Part shown: piece after piece, positions 51,660 to 61,737 of the stretch
Layout: each line of letters begins with the position of its first letter
Numbering within the stretch: position 1 is the stretch's first letter
DNA from: Staphylococcus capitis subsp. capitis
GTDB taxonomy: Bacteria; Bacillota; Bacilli; Staphylococcales; Staphylococcaceae
NCBI RefSeq assembly: GCF_040739495.1
Contig: NZ_CP145263.1
Coordinates: 1,674,001-1,738,000, forward strand
Direction of reading: 5' to 3'
Length of the DNA stretch: 64,000 nt
Notes under the pieces: generated by a model
Told to the model about the DNA's origin: nothing
The model's input: the letters and a program-made list of their open reading frames with translations, nothing else
Databases searched by the model: none
Made by a program: the position numbers and the translations under genes

Positions 51660-53647
51660 TGAATTTTCCATGGGATGAATTACTCGTTAAAGGTAACTGG
51701 ATGATTATCATGGCGCAAATTGCTGCCCCATTCTTAGTTATCGGACTTATCGCAGTAATTAGCTATTTTAAATTATGGAAATATCTATACAAAGAATGGT
51801 TCACATCCGTAGACCATAAAAAAATCGGTGTAATGTATTTAATCTGTGCCGTATTAATGTTCGTACGTGGTGGTATTGACGCGTTATTAATTCGTACTCA
51901 ATTAACTATTCCAGATAATAAATTCTTGGAAGCAAACCACTATGATGAAATTTTCAGTACGCACGGTGTAATCATGATTATCTTCATGGCGATGCCTTTC
52001 ATCTTTGGTTTATGGAATATCGTAGTTCCATTACAAATCGGTGCACGTGATGTTGCCTTCCCTGTAATGAACAACGTTAGTTTCTGGCTATTCTTTGCTG
52101 GTATGATTTTATTCAACCTATCATTTATCGTAGGTGGATCTCCAGCTGCAGGTTGGACTAACTATGCACCACTTGCTGGTGAATTTAGTCCTGGACCAGG
52201 AGTCAACTATTACTTAGTTGCAATTCAAATTTCCGGTCTTGGTACATTAATGACTGGTATTAACTTCTTTGTAACAATACTTAGATGTAAAACTCCTACA
52301 ATGAAGTTTATGCAAATGCCAATGTTTACTGTAACAACATTTATTACTACACTTATCGTCATTTTAGCTTTCCCTGTTTTAACAGTAGCATTAGCTTTAA
52401 TGACAACAGATAGAGTGTTCGGAACACACTTCTTTACAGTAGCAGATGGCGGTATGCCAATGTTATGGGCAAACTTCTTCTGGGTATGGGGGCACCCTGA
52501 GGTATACATCGTTATCTTGCCAGCATTCGGTATTTACTCTGAAATTATTCCAACTTTCGCACGTAAACGCCTATTCGGTCACCAAAGCATGGTTTGGGCG
52601 ACTGCAGGTATCGCGTTCTTAAGTTTCTTAGTTTGGGTTCACCATTTCTTCACAATGGGTAATGGTGCATTAATCAACTCATTCTTCTCAATTTCAACAA
52701 TGTTAATCGGTGTTCCAACCGGTGTTAAATTATTTAACTGGTTACTAACATTGTATAAAGGTAGACTTACATTCGAGTCACCTATGTTATTCTCACTAGC
52801 ATTCATCCCTAACTTCCTATTAGGTGGGGTTACTGGTGTAATGTTAGCGATGGCATCTGCTGACTATCAATATCACAACACTTATTTCTTAGTAGCCCAC
52901 TTCCACTATACATTGGTTACTGGTGTAGTATTTGCCTGCTTAGCTGGTTTAATCTTCTGGTATCCAAAAATGATGGGTTACAAATTAAACGAAACATTAA
53001 ACAAATGGTGCTTCTGGTTATTCATGATTGGATTTAACGTTTGTTTCTTACCACAATTCGTACTCGGATTAGATGGTATGCCACGTCGTTTATACACTTA
53101 CATGCCTTCTGATGGTTGGTGGTTACTAAACTTCATCTCAACTATCGGTGCATTATTAATGGGAATTGGTTTCCTATTCTTAGTTGCAAGTATCGTTTAT
53201 GCTCATATCAAAGCACCACGTGAAGCAACTGGTGATAACTGGGATGGACTTGGTCGTACTTTAGAGTGGTCTACAGCTTCAGCTATTCCACCTAAATACA
53301 ACTTTGCAATCACTCCAGATTGGAATGACTACGATACGTTTGTTGACATGAAAGAACATGGTCGTCACTACTTAGACAACCATAATTACAAAGATATTCA
53401 TATGCCTAACGATACTCCAGTAGGTTTCTGGATGGGTATCTTCTTTACAATCGGTGGTTTCTTCTTAATCTTTGAAACACTCGTTCCTGCAATTATCTGC
53501 TTAGCAGGTATCTTCGGAACTATGATTTGGAGAAGTTTCCAAATTGACCATGGTTACCATATCCATGCTTCTGAAGTTGCAGAAACTGAGAAACGTTTAA
53601 GAGAAGCTCGTATTAAAGAAAGGGAGGCTGTAAGTCATGAGTCATGA
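51659..53647 (+). CDS. qoxB: Cytochrome aa3 quinol oxidase subunit I
   Basis: Catalytic haem-copper oxidase subunit. Haem and CuB ligands are in STHGVIMII near 100, [17 protein letters not shown] near 280 (His-Tyr crosslink pair), WVHHFFT near 330 and [11 protein letters not shown] near 418. About 14-15 TM helices; 662 residues. It pumps protons while oxidising quinol. It overlaps qoxC by 11 bases. Confidence 0.97.
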   Translation: MNFPWDELLVKGNWMIIMAQIAAPFLVIGLIAVISYFKLWKYLYKEWFTSVDHKKIGVMYLICAVLMFVRGGIDALLIRTQLTIPDNKFLEANHYDEIFSTHGVIMIIFMAMPFIFGLWNIVVPLQIGARDVAFPVMNNVSFWLFFAGMILFNLSFIVGGSPAAGWTNYAPLAGEFSPGPGVNYYLVAIQISGLGTLMTGINFFVTILRCKTPTMKFMQMPMFTVTTFITTLIVILAFPVLTVALALMTTDRVFGTHFFTVADGGMPMLWANFFWVWGHPEVYIVILPAFGIYSEIIPTFARKRLFGHQSMVWATAGIAFLSFLVWVHHFFTMGNGALINSFFSISTMLIGVPTGVKLFNWLLTLYKGRLTFESPMLFSLAFIPNFLLGGVTGVMLAMASADYQYHNTYFLVAHFHYTLVTGVVFACLAGLIFWYPKMMGYKLNETLNKWCFWLFMIGFNVCFLPQFVLGLDGMPRRLYTYMPSDGWWLLNFISTIGALLMGIGFLFLVASIVYAHIKAPREATGDNWDGLGRTLEWSTASAIPPKYNFAITPDWNDYDTFVDMKEHGRHYLDNHNYKDIHMPNDTPVGFWMGIFFTIGGFFLIFETLVPAIICLAGIFGTMIWRSFQIDHGYHIHASEVAETEKRLREARIKEREAVSHES

Positions 53648-54242
53648 TACTAATACAATCGATTCACGTAGTCATGAAGGCGAATTAAATAAACTTGGCT
53701 TCTGGATTTTCCTTACAGCTGAATTCGCGTTATTCGGTACCCTATTCGCAACGTTATTAACATTGCAACATGGTGGCGATTACGCTCACAAAATGACTAC
53801 AGAGTTATTTGAATTGCCTCTTGTACTAATTATGACATTCTCATTATTATTAAGTTCTTACACTTGTGGTATTGCAATTTACTACATGCGTAAAGAGAAA
53901 CAAAACTTAATGATGATTTGGATGATTATCACTGTATTATTAGGGCTTGTATTCGTAGGTTTTGAAATTTACGAATTCGCACACTATGCACAAGAAGGAG
54001 TAAACCCTACTATCGGTTCCTTCTGGTCTAGTTTCTTCATCCTATTAGGTACGCATGGATGTCACGTATCAGTAGGTATTGTTTGGATCATTTGTTTATT
54101 AATCCAAATCGGAACTCGCGGTTTAGATTCTTACAATGCTCCTAAATTATTTATAGTAAGTTTATATTGGCACTTCTTAGATGTTGTTTGGATCTTCATC
54201 TTCACTGCCGTATATATGATAGGGATGGTGTATAGCGGATGA
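53637..54242 (+). CDS. qoxC: Cytochrome aa3 quinol oxidase subunit III
   Basis: A 201-residue five-TM membrane subunit of the haem-copper oxidase III family ([20 protein letters not shown] start, [14 protein letters not shown] block near 140). The ATG at 53637 lies inside the end of qoxB, with AAAGGGAGG upstream. It overlaps qoxD by 4 bases. Confidence 0.95.
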   Translation: MSHDTNTIDSRSHEGELNKLGFWIFLTAEFALFGTLFATLLTLQHGGDYAHKMTTELFELPLVLIMTFSLLLSSYTCGIAIYYMRKEKQNLMMIWMIITVLLGLVFVGFEIYEFAHYAQEGVNPTIGSFWSSFFILLGTHGCHVSVGIVWIICLLIQIGTRGLDSYNAPKLFIVSLYWHFLDVVWIFIFTAVYMIGMVYSG

Positions 54243-54529
54243 ATACAATCGTAAAACATACTGTCGGTTTTATTGCTTCAATTGTTTTAACGCTTTTAGC
54301 AGTTTTCGTAACACTATACACTTCAATGACATTCCACGCTAAGGTAACAATTATCTTTGGTTTTGCTTTTATTCAAGCTGCAGTACAATTATTAATGTTC
54401 ATGCACTTAACTGAAGGTAAAGATGGTCGAGTTCAATCATTCAAAGTTATCTTCGCAATTATCATTACTCTAGCTATCGTTATCGGTACTTATTGGGTAA
54501 TGCAAGGTGGTCACTCTCACCACTTATAA
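54239..54529 (+). CDS. qoxD: Cytochrome aa3 quinol oxidase subunit IV
   Basis: A 96-residue three-TM subunit of the prokaryotic cytochrome oxidase subunit IV family ([14 protein letters not shown] in the centre, ending GGHSHHL). It starts with ATGA over the qoxC stop. Last gene of qoxABCD, followed by a strong terminator. Confidence 0.93.
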   Translation: MNTIVKHTVGFIASIVLTLLAVFVTLYTSMTFHAKVTIIFGFAFIQAAVQLLMFMHLTEGKDGRVQSFKVIFAIIITLAIVIGTYWVMQGGHSHHL

Positions 54530-54574
54530 AACTGAGATAAAGATTATCAAGCTCATGGCTTAGTTAATCTACTC

Positions 54575-54608
54575 GCAAGCTAACATATATGTGTTAGCTT
54601 GCTTTTTT
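54575..54608 (+). terminator. Terminator of qoxABCD
   Basis: GCAAGCTAACA pairs with TGTTAGCTTGC around ATATATG-type loop sequence and is followed by T6. Confidence 0.9.
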
Positions 54609-54679
54609 ATTGTCGAAATTATGATGATACAATGATACGCTTAATGGGAAATTCATTTTTTAAAAGGAGAATTGATACA

Positions 54680-55588
54680 ATGGCAACCCCAATTATTATT
54701 GATACTGATCCAGGAATAGATGATGCTGCAGCAATTAGTTTGGGTCTGTGTCACCCAGATTTTGATGTAAAGATGATTACTACTGTGAATGGCAACGTGG
54801 GAATCGAGAAAACTACTGCAAATGCCCTAAAGCTTAAACATTTCTTTAATAGTGATGTTCCTGTTCATAGAGGTGCATCAAAACCTTTATTAAATGAAAT
54901 TGTTGACGCTGCCCCAGTTCATGGCGAATCTGGTATGGATGGCTATGACTTTCCCCCTATTGCTGAAAAGGATTTGGCGTCTACCCACGCTGTTGAAGCT
55001 ATGAAAGAGACAATTCTTAAAAGCGATGACCCTTTAACTATCATTGCAATTGGTCCATTGACTAATATAGCGATACTCCTTTCTACATATCCCGAAGTAA
55101 CTGATTACATTAAAGAAATTGTCCTTATGGGTGGTAGTACAGGAAGAGGGAATGTCATTCCTTTAGCAGAATTTAATATTTATTGTGATCCAGAAGCCGC
55201 ACAAGTGGTATTTAACTCTGGTTTGCCCCTAACAATGATAGGTTTAGACTTAGCTAGAGAAGCCATGTTTTCTCATGATTTCGTTAAAAGCTTTAAAAAT
55301 CAAAATGAAACAGGTCATATGTTACATGATTTATTTCAACATTATAGAAGCGAAGACTTCGAATATGGCGTTAAAATTTATGATGTGTTTACAATACTTT
55401 ATTTACTGCAACCGCAAGCATTTAATGTTAAAGAGGCAGATGTTCAAATAGAATTAGCTGGTCAATACACTAAAGGCGCAACTGTTGTAGATTTTGAATC
55501 TCATTATCCTAATTGTACAGTTGTACTCTCACCTGTAGATAAAGGTTATGAAGATTTATTCCTAGACGCATTGAATTATTGTAAATAG
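54680..55588 (+). CDS. Nucleoside hydrolase (IU-NH family)
   Basis: Hydrolyses the N-glycosidic bond of ribonucleosides. The Ca-binding N-terminal cluster DTDPGIDDAAAI starts at residue 8 and is intact; the central VLMGGSTGRGNVIPLAEFNIYCDPEAA block and the C-terminal YDVFTILYLL complete the family pattern. The length of 302 residues is normal. The substrate is probably inosine/uridine or broad (RihC-like). The ATG at 54680 follows AAAAGGAGAATTG; a longer frame from 54599 lies over the qox terminator and is rejected. The gene is monocistronic and, as I recall, absent from this position in S. aureus. Confidence 0.92.
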   Translation: MATPIIIDTDPGIDDAAAISLGLCHPDFDVKMITTVNGNVGIEKTTANALKLKHFFNSDVPVHRGASKPLLNEIVDAAPVHGESGMDGYDFPPIAEKDLASTHAVEAMKETILKSDDPLTIIAIGPLTNIAILLSTYPEVTDYIKEIVLMGGSTGRGNVIPLAEFNIYCDPEAAQVVFNSGLPLTMIGLDLAREAMFSHDFVKSFKNQNETGHMLHDLFQHYRSEDFEYGVKIYDVFTILYLLQPQAFNVKEADVQIELAGQYTKGATVVDFESHYPNCTVVLSPVDKGYEDLFLDALNYCK

Positions 55589-55612
55589 TAAGATTATGAT
55601 TTAACTATTTAA

Positions 55613-55653
55613 AAAAACAGACTGAGATAAGATTAATATCTCAGTCTGTTTTT
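55613..55653. terminator. Terminator between the nucleoside hydrolase gene and fmtA
   Basis: AAAACAGACTGAGATA pairs with TATCTCAGTCTGTTTT with a short loop, followed by T-rich sequence; the A-run on the left lets it also work for leftward fmtA transcripts. Confidence 0.85.
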
Positions 55654-55724
55654 ATATTAGCAAACGACATTTTTATTGAATATGTGCATTTATTTCTAAC
55701 GCACTCGCCCTTCTAGACGAATAG

Positions 55725-56948
55725 CTATTGATTTATATGATGTTTATCATGAACTTTAACACCTGGTGTGTTATAAGGTTTCTTTTGATTAAGTATATTA
55801 TAGAAAATATGCTTCATTTTGTCTTCATTTGGTACGAATCCATTAGTGTTTTTAATGTTTGTACCTAATATAGCAATATAGCGGTCATTGAAGTAAGCTG
55901 TAAATGTTTGACCAAAGAACACGCCATTCACTCTATTAAGATATGGTGTTACATAGAAACCATATCGATATTCTTCAGGATACTCTTCAGTACCAAATTC
56001 ATGTAACATTGGATTTGTCACATTAGAACTAAATATCTTATCTTGTTGTAAAATATGAATAAGTTTGCCCATGTCATAAGGTGCCATATATAAGTTCCCT
56101 GCACCAAAATACTGATCTAGTACATTAGGACGTAGGAATGAAAATGAGTTATTTTTAAATTTATAACCTTTAGCCATTTCATTTTGTAATGGTTTTTCAT
56201 CGTAAAATGCAGAATGCTTTAGGTGAAATTTATTGCCAAGTCGATTGTAATAATTTTGTACATAAGGTTTACCTGTTACCTTCTCAATTACTTTAGCTAG
56301 AACTAAATAGTTTGCATCGTTATAACTATGTTTATGATAAATTTCATCATCGATTCCGCGTTTCTGAATTGATAAAACTGCTTGATCTAAATTTTTAATG
56401 TTTGTTGAAGCTTCGTATTTGTATAATCCACTTTTATGTAACATTAAATCTTTAATTGTGATTTCTTTATCAGTTTTAAACCATGGTAAATATTTCGTTA
56501 CAGGTGCATTTAAATCCACCTTATGTTCTAGCTCTAATTGTTTAAGCATTAAACCTGTTGTAAATTTTTGAGAAGAACCAATAAGAAACATTGTATTGGC
56601 AGTGTTCTTCTTACCTTTCTCAATGTCTTTATAGCCATATCCTTTATTCATTTTTAACTTACCATTATCAAAAACAGCAACTGTACCATTAAAATGTGTC
56701 TCTTTTAAATACTTGTCGATTTGACCATACATAGGTTCCTTCTTATCGACTACTGTTTTTAACTTCTTAGGCGCTTTAACTGACTTATCTCTCTTCTCAA
56801 TATAATTTGTGTTATCACTTTGATTCTTCAATACTCGCGTTTCTACTTCATGATGTTTACTCCATTTAAATCCTAATATTCCAACTAATACAATCAATAT
56901 AACTAGTACGATTATAAAAAAGATAATTTTAAATTTATTAAGTTTCAT
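55725..56948 (-). CDS. fmtA: FmtA-like serine esterase / penicillin-recognising protein
   Basis: A signal-anchor (residues 8-28) is followed by a serine beta-lactamase-like domain. The catalytic S-x-x-K is S125-S-Q-K128, with the second motif in HSYNDANY near 208; the third motif is not the classical KTG. Length is 407 residues, close to S. aureus FmtA (about 397), which sits in the same position between qox and lcpA and has the same SSQK. FmtA is reported to act as a D-Ala esterase on teichoic acids with low affinity for beta-lactams, and loss of it reduces methicillin resistance. The ATG has AAGAGAAA upstream, a modest site. Confidence 0.85.
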   Translation of the reverse strand: MKLNKFKIIFFIIVLVILIVLVGILGFKWSKHHEVETRVLKNQSDNTNYIEKRDKSVKAPKKLKTVVDKKEPMYGQIDKYLKETHFNGTVAVFDNGKLKMNKGYGYKDIEKGKKNTANTMFLIGSSQKFTTGLMLKQLELEHKVDLNAPVTKYLPWFKTDKEITIKDLMLHKSGLYKYEASTNIKNLDQAVLSIQKRGIDDEIYHKHSYNDANYLVLAKVIEKVTGKPYVQNYYNRLGNKFHLKHSAFYDEKPLQNEMAKGYKFKNNSFSFLRPNVLDQYFGAGNLYMAPYDMGKLIHILQQDKIFSSNVTNPMLHEFGTEEYPEEYRYGFYVTPYLNRVNGVFFGQTFTAYFNDRYIAILGTNIKNTNGFVPNEDKMKHIFYNILNQKKPYNTPGVKVHDKHHINQ

Positions 56949-56979
56949 TTTCTCTTGTTAGCCTCACACATTCAAGTCT

Positions 56980-58632
56980 TTAATATTCAATATATGTCTC
57001 TTTAAATTCTTTAATTAAATTTTCAATATTATTCACATTTAGTGAAAAATATATCTTAATTTTAGGCTCTGTACCAGATGGCCTAATAGCTATAAAACCT
57101 TCATCAAATATGAGACGTATTAAGTTTGTATTAGGTAAATAAGTGGCATCTTTTTCTCCACTTTCAATGTTTTCAATTGTACCTAATTGATAATCCTCAA
57201 TGGCTTTTACATCTAACCCACATACTTGATGAATTGTCTTATTTCTGAATGAATTTATAATTTCCTCTATTTTATGCTGCCCTTCTGCACCTTCAAATAC
57301 AGGACTTAAATTAATGCTATGATAATGGCCGATAGTACGATAAATATCATCAAGCGTATCTTTTAAAGTGATATTATTTGCGTAAAGTAAATTTTTATAT
57401 TTGATGATTAAAGGTACGATTTGAATAGCATCTTTATCTCTTACAAATGGTTTAGCCATATAACCGTTACTTTCTTCAAATGCTAACAATAACTTTTCTT
57501 TAGAGTGGCTCTTATCATTTAAAATTTCTGAGATGTACTTAAATCCTGTAAGCACATTATAGACTTTAACATTTAAAACATCCGCCAATTGTTCACTTAA
57601 TTCACTAGTTACTATGGACTTAACGATATATAAATCTTCATATGAAGCATCAATTAAATCTTGGTATCTTAATTTCATTAATATAAGCCCTAGTTCATTA
57701 CCATTGAAAAATTTATATTCTCCATTGCCTAAACGTTCTACAATCCCTAATCTATCCGCGTCAGGGTCAGTAGCAATAATGAGTTGGGCATCACTCTCTT
57801 CAGCGAGATGCTTCCCTACTTCAAATGCTGATTCATTCTCAGGGTTAGGACTATTTACCGTTGGAAATGTTCCATCTGGAATAGACTGTGATTGCGCAAT
57901 GACATAATTATCATAATTCAGTTGATCTAAAATATCAGAAACAATAGGTAAACTTGTTCCATGTAGACTCGTTAATACTGTCTTTGCATTCTTTTTTTCA
58001 ATGTTTCCCGTAGCTTTAATAACTTCATCAATGTAATTATTTCTAACATCACTGCTTGCGAAATTAATTTGATCTTCAGTCACTAACTTATCAAAGCTAC
58101 CGATTTCAATATCTAATGGGTTTTCAATTTCGTCTATATAACTACTTAAAATTTCAGAGTCTTTAGGTAATAATTGTCCGCCATATTCGTTATAAACTTT
58201 GATACCATTATAATTCTTGGGATTATGACTTGCGGTTATCATTACTCCACCATCAGCTCCATAATACCTTATGGCGTGAGAAAGTTCAGGTGTAGATTTA
58301 TAACTTTCAGCAGTGATAACTTTAACTTCATTATCAGCTAAAATTGTAGATAATTCTTTTGAAAATGCTTCTGAAAGTAATCTAGAATCATAAAAAACAA
58401 CAATAGTTGCTTCATTGCAGTTTGCTTTTAAAAATTTTGCTAAGCCAAAAGCTACTTTTCTTACCGTGAAAGCATTCATTCTACCAGGACCAATGCCAAA
58501 CTTTCCTCTAATTCCAGCAGTCCCAAAAGATAACTGTGTTGTTAATCCTTCTTCTATTTCTCTATCATTTTGTTGCTCATAAAACGATTGAATTAAACTT
58601 TCATCCAAGCGCTTTATCCATTCTTGTTTCAT
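56980..58632 (-). CDS. Alpha-D-phosphohexomutase (phosphoglucomutase/phosphomannomutase family)
   Basis: Interconverts hexose 1- and 6-phosphates; UDP-glucose supply for glycolipid and teichoic-acid anchor synthesis is the likely use. All four family loops are present: phosphoserine TASHNP with Ser135, metal loop DPDADRLG near 290, sugar loop FEESNGY near 383 and phosphate loop RPSGTEPKIKIY near 513. Length of 550 residues matches PgcA-type enzymes, but which staphylococcal paralogue it is cannot be decided here. It lies between fmtA and lcpA, where I recall no such gene in S. aureus. GGAGATTAC upstream of ATG 58632. Confidence 0.9.
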   Translation of the reverse strand: MKQEWIKRLDESLIQSFYEQQNDREIEEGLTTQLSFGTAGIRGKFGIGPGRMNAFTVRKVAFGLAKFLKANCNEATIVVFYDSRLLSEAFSKELSTILADNEVKVITAESYKSTPELSHAIRYYGADGGVMITASHNPKNYNGIKVYNEYGGQLLPKDSEILSSYIDEIENPLDIEIGSFDKLVTEDQINFASSDVRNNYIDEVIKATGNIEKKNAKTVLTSLHGTSLPIVSDILDQLNYDNYVIAQSQSIPDGTFPTVNSPNPENESAFEVGKHLAEESDAQLIIATDPDADRLGIVERLGNGEYKFFNGNELGLILMKLRYQDLIDASYEDLYIVKSIVTSELSEQLADVLNVKVYNVLTGFKYISEILNDKSHSKEKLLLAFEESNGYMAKPFVRDKDAIQIVPLIIKYKNLLYANNITLKDTLDDIYRTIGHYHSINLSPVFEGAEGQHKIEEIINSFRNKTIHQVCGLDVKAIEDYQLGTIENIESGEKDATYLPNTNLIRLIFDEGFIAIRPSGTEPKIKIYFSLNVNNIENLIKEFKETYIEY

Positions 58633-58937
58633 TAGTAATCTCCTTTCTTATAAACAATCAATTTAAAGGAAAGTAGCACGTCGAGTCTATGGTGAAAATT
58701 TGATAATTGAAATTGTATTCAAAATATATTTTTACATATTTTATGTATTTGATTAGCTATGCATTATTATAACTTAATGACATAGATAAATCACTTTAAT
58801 TAGATAATACGCTTATTTAAAAATAATTCTATAGCACTTTAGTACCATAAAGGATTTTGTACGAAATTATTTTCAAACTTATAGAAAAATAATGTAAATT
58901 TAGTTTTAAGATTGTAAAATTAATATAAAGCTATGAG

Positions 58938-58966
58938 TTGTAATTTTGCTTATAAAGTAATACAAT
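58938..58966 (+). promoter_or_regulatory. Candidate lcpA promoter
   Basis: TTGTAA (58938-58943), a 17-base spacer and TACAAT (58961-58966) form a good sigma-A promoter, predicting a leader of about 95 bases before lcpA. The rest of the 436-base gap from 58633 is AT-rich, and I see no gene or strong hairpin in it. Confidence 0.65.
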
Positions 58967-59068
58967 TTAAGGCTATAGTGCATAAATACAAAAGTGATCA
59001 CGCATGAAAAAATTATACACAAATTTCAAAACATAAATATAAATTTTAATAATATAGGAGCACTTACG

Positions 59069-60340
59069 ATGAACAAATTTTTAAAGTATTTTTTAATATT
59101 ATTAACATTCGTTCTTGTCGTCGTTCCAATCATATTTGCTACTCAATTATATAAAAGTTCAGAATCTGCTTTTGAAAAATCTCAAGATCAACATAATGCA
59201 CAACGTCAATCCACTTTAAGAGATTCAAAAGTAAATCCTGAAAAGCAACCTATTTCTATTTTATTTTTAGGAATAGATGATAATGAAGGCAGAGAAAAGA
59301 ACGGACAAAGTATTGAACACTCTAGATCAGATGCAATGATTTTATCAACATTTAATCAAAAGAAACATCAAATTAGAATGTTAAGTATTCCACGCGATAC
59401 AATTAGTTATATACCAAAAGTTGGTTATTACGATAAAATCACTCACGCTCATGCTTACGGTGGTCCTGTAGCTGCAATGGACTCTGTAGAAGCAACGATG
59501 AATGTACCAGTAGATTATTATGTTCGAATTAATATGAAAGCATTTGTTGAAGCCGTTGATGAGTTAGGCGGTATTTACTATGATGTACCTTATAATTTAA
59601 ACGAACCAAATAGTGACGATACCGGCAGAATTAAAATTAAAAAAGGTTATCAAAAGCTAAATGGTGACCAAGCTTTAGCCGTAGCACGAACAAGACATCA
59701 CGATTCAGACTTAAAACGCGGTCAAAGACAAATGGACTTAATTAAAATTCTTTTCCAAAAAGCCCAAAGTCTAGATTCAATTGATAAATTAGACAATGTA
59801 GTTGAAATCGTGGGTAAAAATGCTAAACATAATCTTACTAAAAAGGAAATTCAATCATTAGCCAAGATGTATCTTACAGGCAGTACTGATATAAAAACAT
59901 CTCAACTTGAAGGTAAAGACGATTATTTAGATGGTATTTATTATTATAATCCAAGCGTTAAAAGTATTATGAAATATTCAAATGTCTTGCGCTCTGATTT
60001 AGGCTTATCTAAAATAACAGATAAAGATGACTTTTTAGATCATAGAGTTATTGAACATTATGGTTCACTCGTACCATTAACAGAATTAAGTGATAGTTTG
60101 TTACGTCATAATCAAAAAGATACAACTAGTGATAACAACAACGATAATAACGATAATAATGACACTACAAATGATAGTTCAAATAATGCAACAGAGAATA
60201 ACAATAATCAAAATTATGATCAAGAAGATACAGGAAATAATAATCAAACTACTGATGACAATAATTACCAAAATCAATATCAACAAAATAATGAGCAAAA
60301 TAGCACTTTAAATGATGAGGCTAATATGAGTGTACAATAA
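59069..60340 (+). CDS. lcpA: LytR-CpsA-Psr family protein (LcpA-like)
   Basis: Membrane-anchored phosphotransferase that attaches wall teichoic acid or similar polymers to peptidoglycan. A TM anchor lies at residues 5-25. The LCP domain (about 60-230) shows the phosphate-binding Asp/Arg set: GIDDNEGRE, HSRSDAMILSTF, SIPRDTISYIPKVG and ARTRHHDSDLKRGQRQ. From residue ~350 the protein ends in a ~75-residue Asn/Asp/Gln/Thr tail. The ATG at 59069 has ATAGGAG upstream; the frame is open 25 codons further. Length is 423 residues. The gene order atl-GNAT-DUF2538-lcpA-fmtA matches S. aureus apart from the inserted mutase. Confidence 0.88.
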   Translation: MNKFLKYFLILLTFVLVVVPIIFATQLYKSSESAFEKSQDQHNAQRQSTLRDSKVNPEKQPISILFLGIDDNEGREKNGQSIEHSRSDAMILSTFNQKKHQIRMLSIPRDTISYIPKVGYYDKITHAHAYGGPVAAMDSVEATMNVPVDYYVRINMKAFVEAVDELGGIYYDVPYNLNEPNSDDTGRIKIKKGYQKLNGDQALAVARTRHHDSDLKRGQRQMDLIKILFQKAQSLDSIDKLDNVVEIVGKNAKHNLTKKEIQSLAKMYLTGSTDIKTSQLEGKDDYLDGIYYYNPSVKSIMKYSNVLRSDLGLSKITDKDDFLDHRVIEHYGSLVPLTELSDSLLRHNQKDTTSDNNNDNNDNNDTTNDSSNNATENNNNQNYDQEDTGNNNQTTDDNNYQNQYQQNNEQNSTLNDEANMSVQ

Positions 60341-60400
60341 TCATTTATAAATGATTATGTTAATCATCACAGTTATATAATACGGAGAGGAGCTTATACA

Positions 60401-60871
60401 ATGAGCCGCAAAACATATGAAAAAGTCGCTAACATAAATGGCATGTTTAATATGTTGGAACAACAAATTATTCATAGTAAAGACATGGCCCTATTTCGTA
60501 ATGAATTCTTCTATGTTAATCATGAGCATAGAGAAAATTACGAAGCGTTACTCGTTTATTATAAAAATAGTTTAGATAATCCAGTCGTAGACGGCGCTTG
60601 TTACATTGTCGCCCTTCCTGAGATTTTCAACAAAGTAGATGTATTCGAATCTGACTTACCTTTTACATGGGTTTATGATGAGAATGGCATTACTGAAACT
60701 ATGAAAAGTATTAGCGTGCCTTTACAATACTTAATTGCTGCTGCGCTCGAAGTGACTGACGTTACCTTATTTAAACCATCTGGTTTTACAATGGGCATGA
60801 ACAACTGGAATATCGCGCAATTAAGAATTTTTTGGCAATATTGCGCCATTGTACGAAAAGAAGCTCTATAA
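60401..60871 (+). CDS. DUF2538 family protein
   Basis: A soluble 156-residue protein of the staphylococcal DUF2538 family (start MSRKTYEKVANINGMF, end ..IFWQYCAIVRKEAL), found between lcpA and a GNAT gene in relatives. No catalytic motif or signal; function unknown. CGGAGAGGAGC precedes the ATG. A strong terminator follows. Confidence 0.85.
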   Translation: MSRKTYEKVANINGMFNMLEQQIIHSKDMALFRNEFFYVNHEHRENYEALLVYYKNSLDNPVVDGACYIVALPEIFNKVDVFESDLPFTWVYDENGITETMKSISVPLQYLIAAALEVTDVTLFKPSGFTMGMNNWNIAQLRIFWQYCAIVRKEAL

Positions 60872-60909
60872 AATTTATAATCAAAGTATTTTTATATAAC
60901 TTTACCTAT

Positions 60910-60946
60910 CCGCTAACATTGTATTTATCTTTGTTAGCGGTTTTTT
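60910..60946 (+). terminator. Terminator of the DUF2538 gene
   Basis: CCGCTAACA pairs with TGTTAGCGG around a loop of about 13 bases, followed by T6. Confidence 0.9.
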
Positions 60947-61069
60947 AATGAAAAAGTTGTCTTTCTTTGATGAACCATTTCTTAGAATGAAAAAATTTAA
61001 CAATAATCTGTTCAATTTGTGATTTATTTACATGAAATTGGGAATTATTAGAGATATTGGAGGTTTTAA

Positions 61070-61495
61070 ATGTTTAAAAAAGTAATTAATCAAGAAATGT
61101 TAAATGATTGTTTTATGATAAGAAAAAAAGTTTTCGTTAAAGAACAAAACGTCCCTGAAGAAAATGAAATAGATAAATATGAAGAATTATCATATCACGT
61201 AATCGGTTATACAAAAGATGGTGATCCGTTTGCTACAGCTAGATTTAGACCTCTTAATACAAAGTTAGGAAAAGTAGAACGTGTAGCTATCACTAAAGAA
61301 AATAGAGGATTGGGTTACAGCAAACTATTAATGAAATCTATTGAAGAAATAGCTAAAGATTTAGACTTCGATAAATTAACCATGCATGCTCAAACACAAG
61401 CGCAAGCTTTTTATGAAAAAATAGGTTACAAAGCAATTGGGGAGACATTTATTGAAGAAAATATTGAACACGTCAGAATGAATAAATCAATATAA
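61070..61495 (+). CDS. GNAT family N-acetyltransferase
   Basis: A 141-residue single-domain GNAT. The N-terminal MIRKKVFVKEQNVPEENE block, the acetyl-CoA loop VAITKENRGLGYSKLLM near 82-98 and the C-terminal AFYEKIGYKAIGE near 122 place it in the ElaA/YjcF-like group. The substrate is unknown. TTGGAGGT precedes the ATG. It is conserved beside atl in staphylococci but there is no evidence of a shared function. Confidence 0.88.
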   Translation: MFKKVINQEMLNDCFMIRKKVFVKEQNVPEENEIDKYEELSYHVIGYTKDGDPFATARFRPLNTKLGKVERVAITKENRGLGYSKLLMKSIEEIAKDLDFDKLTMHAQTQAQAFYEKIGYKAIGETFIEENIEHVRMNKSI

Positions 61496-61737
61496 CAACT
61501 TTTTATATTCAATTTTCAACTTTGCACAAACTTAAAAATGTAATATTTAATATTCATTTTACACTTATGAAAATGTATAGAAAACGCGTAACCAATGCTT
61601 TAACGGTAAAAACAATAAAATATTTATCAACTCGTATACGTTAAAGTTTGATTACAAAACTGTTAAAAGTAATACAGATATTACAACTAATATTATAATT
61701 GGTACAAAATAAAATATTATGAGGAATAAATAAAAAT

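Noticed and set aside
61496..61737. Possible WalR boxes upstream of atl
   Set aside because: TGTAAT occurs near 61540 but no second TGTWAH follows at the required five-base spacing.
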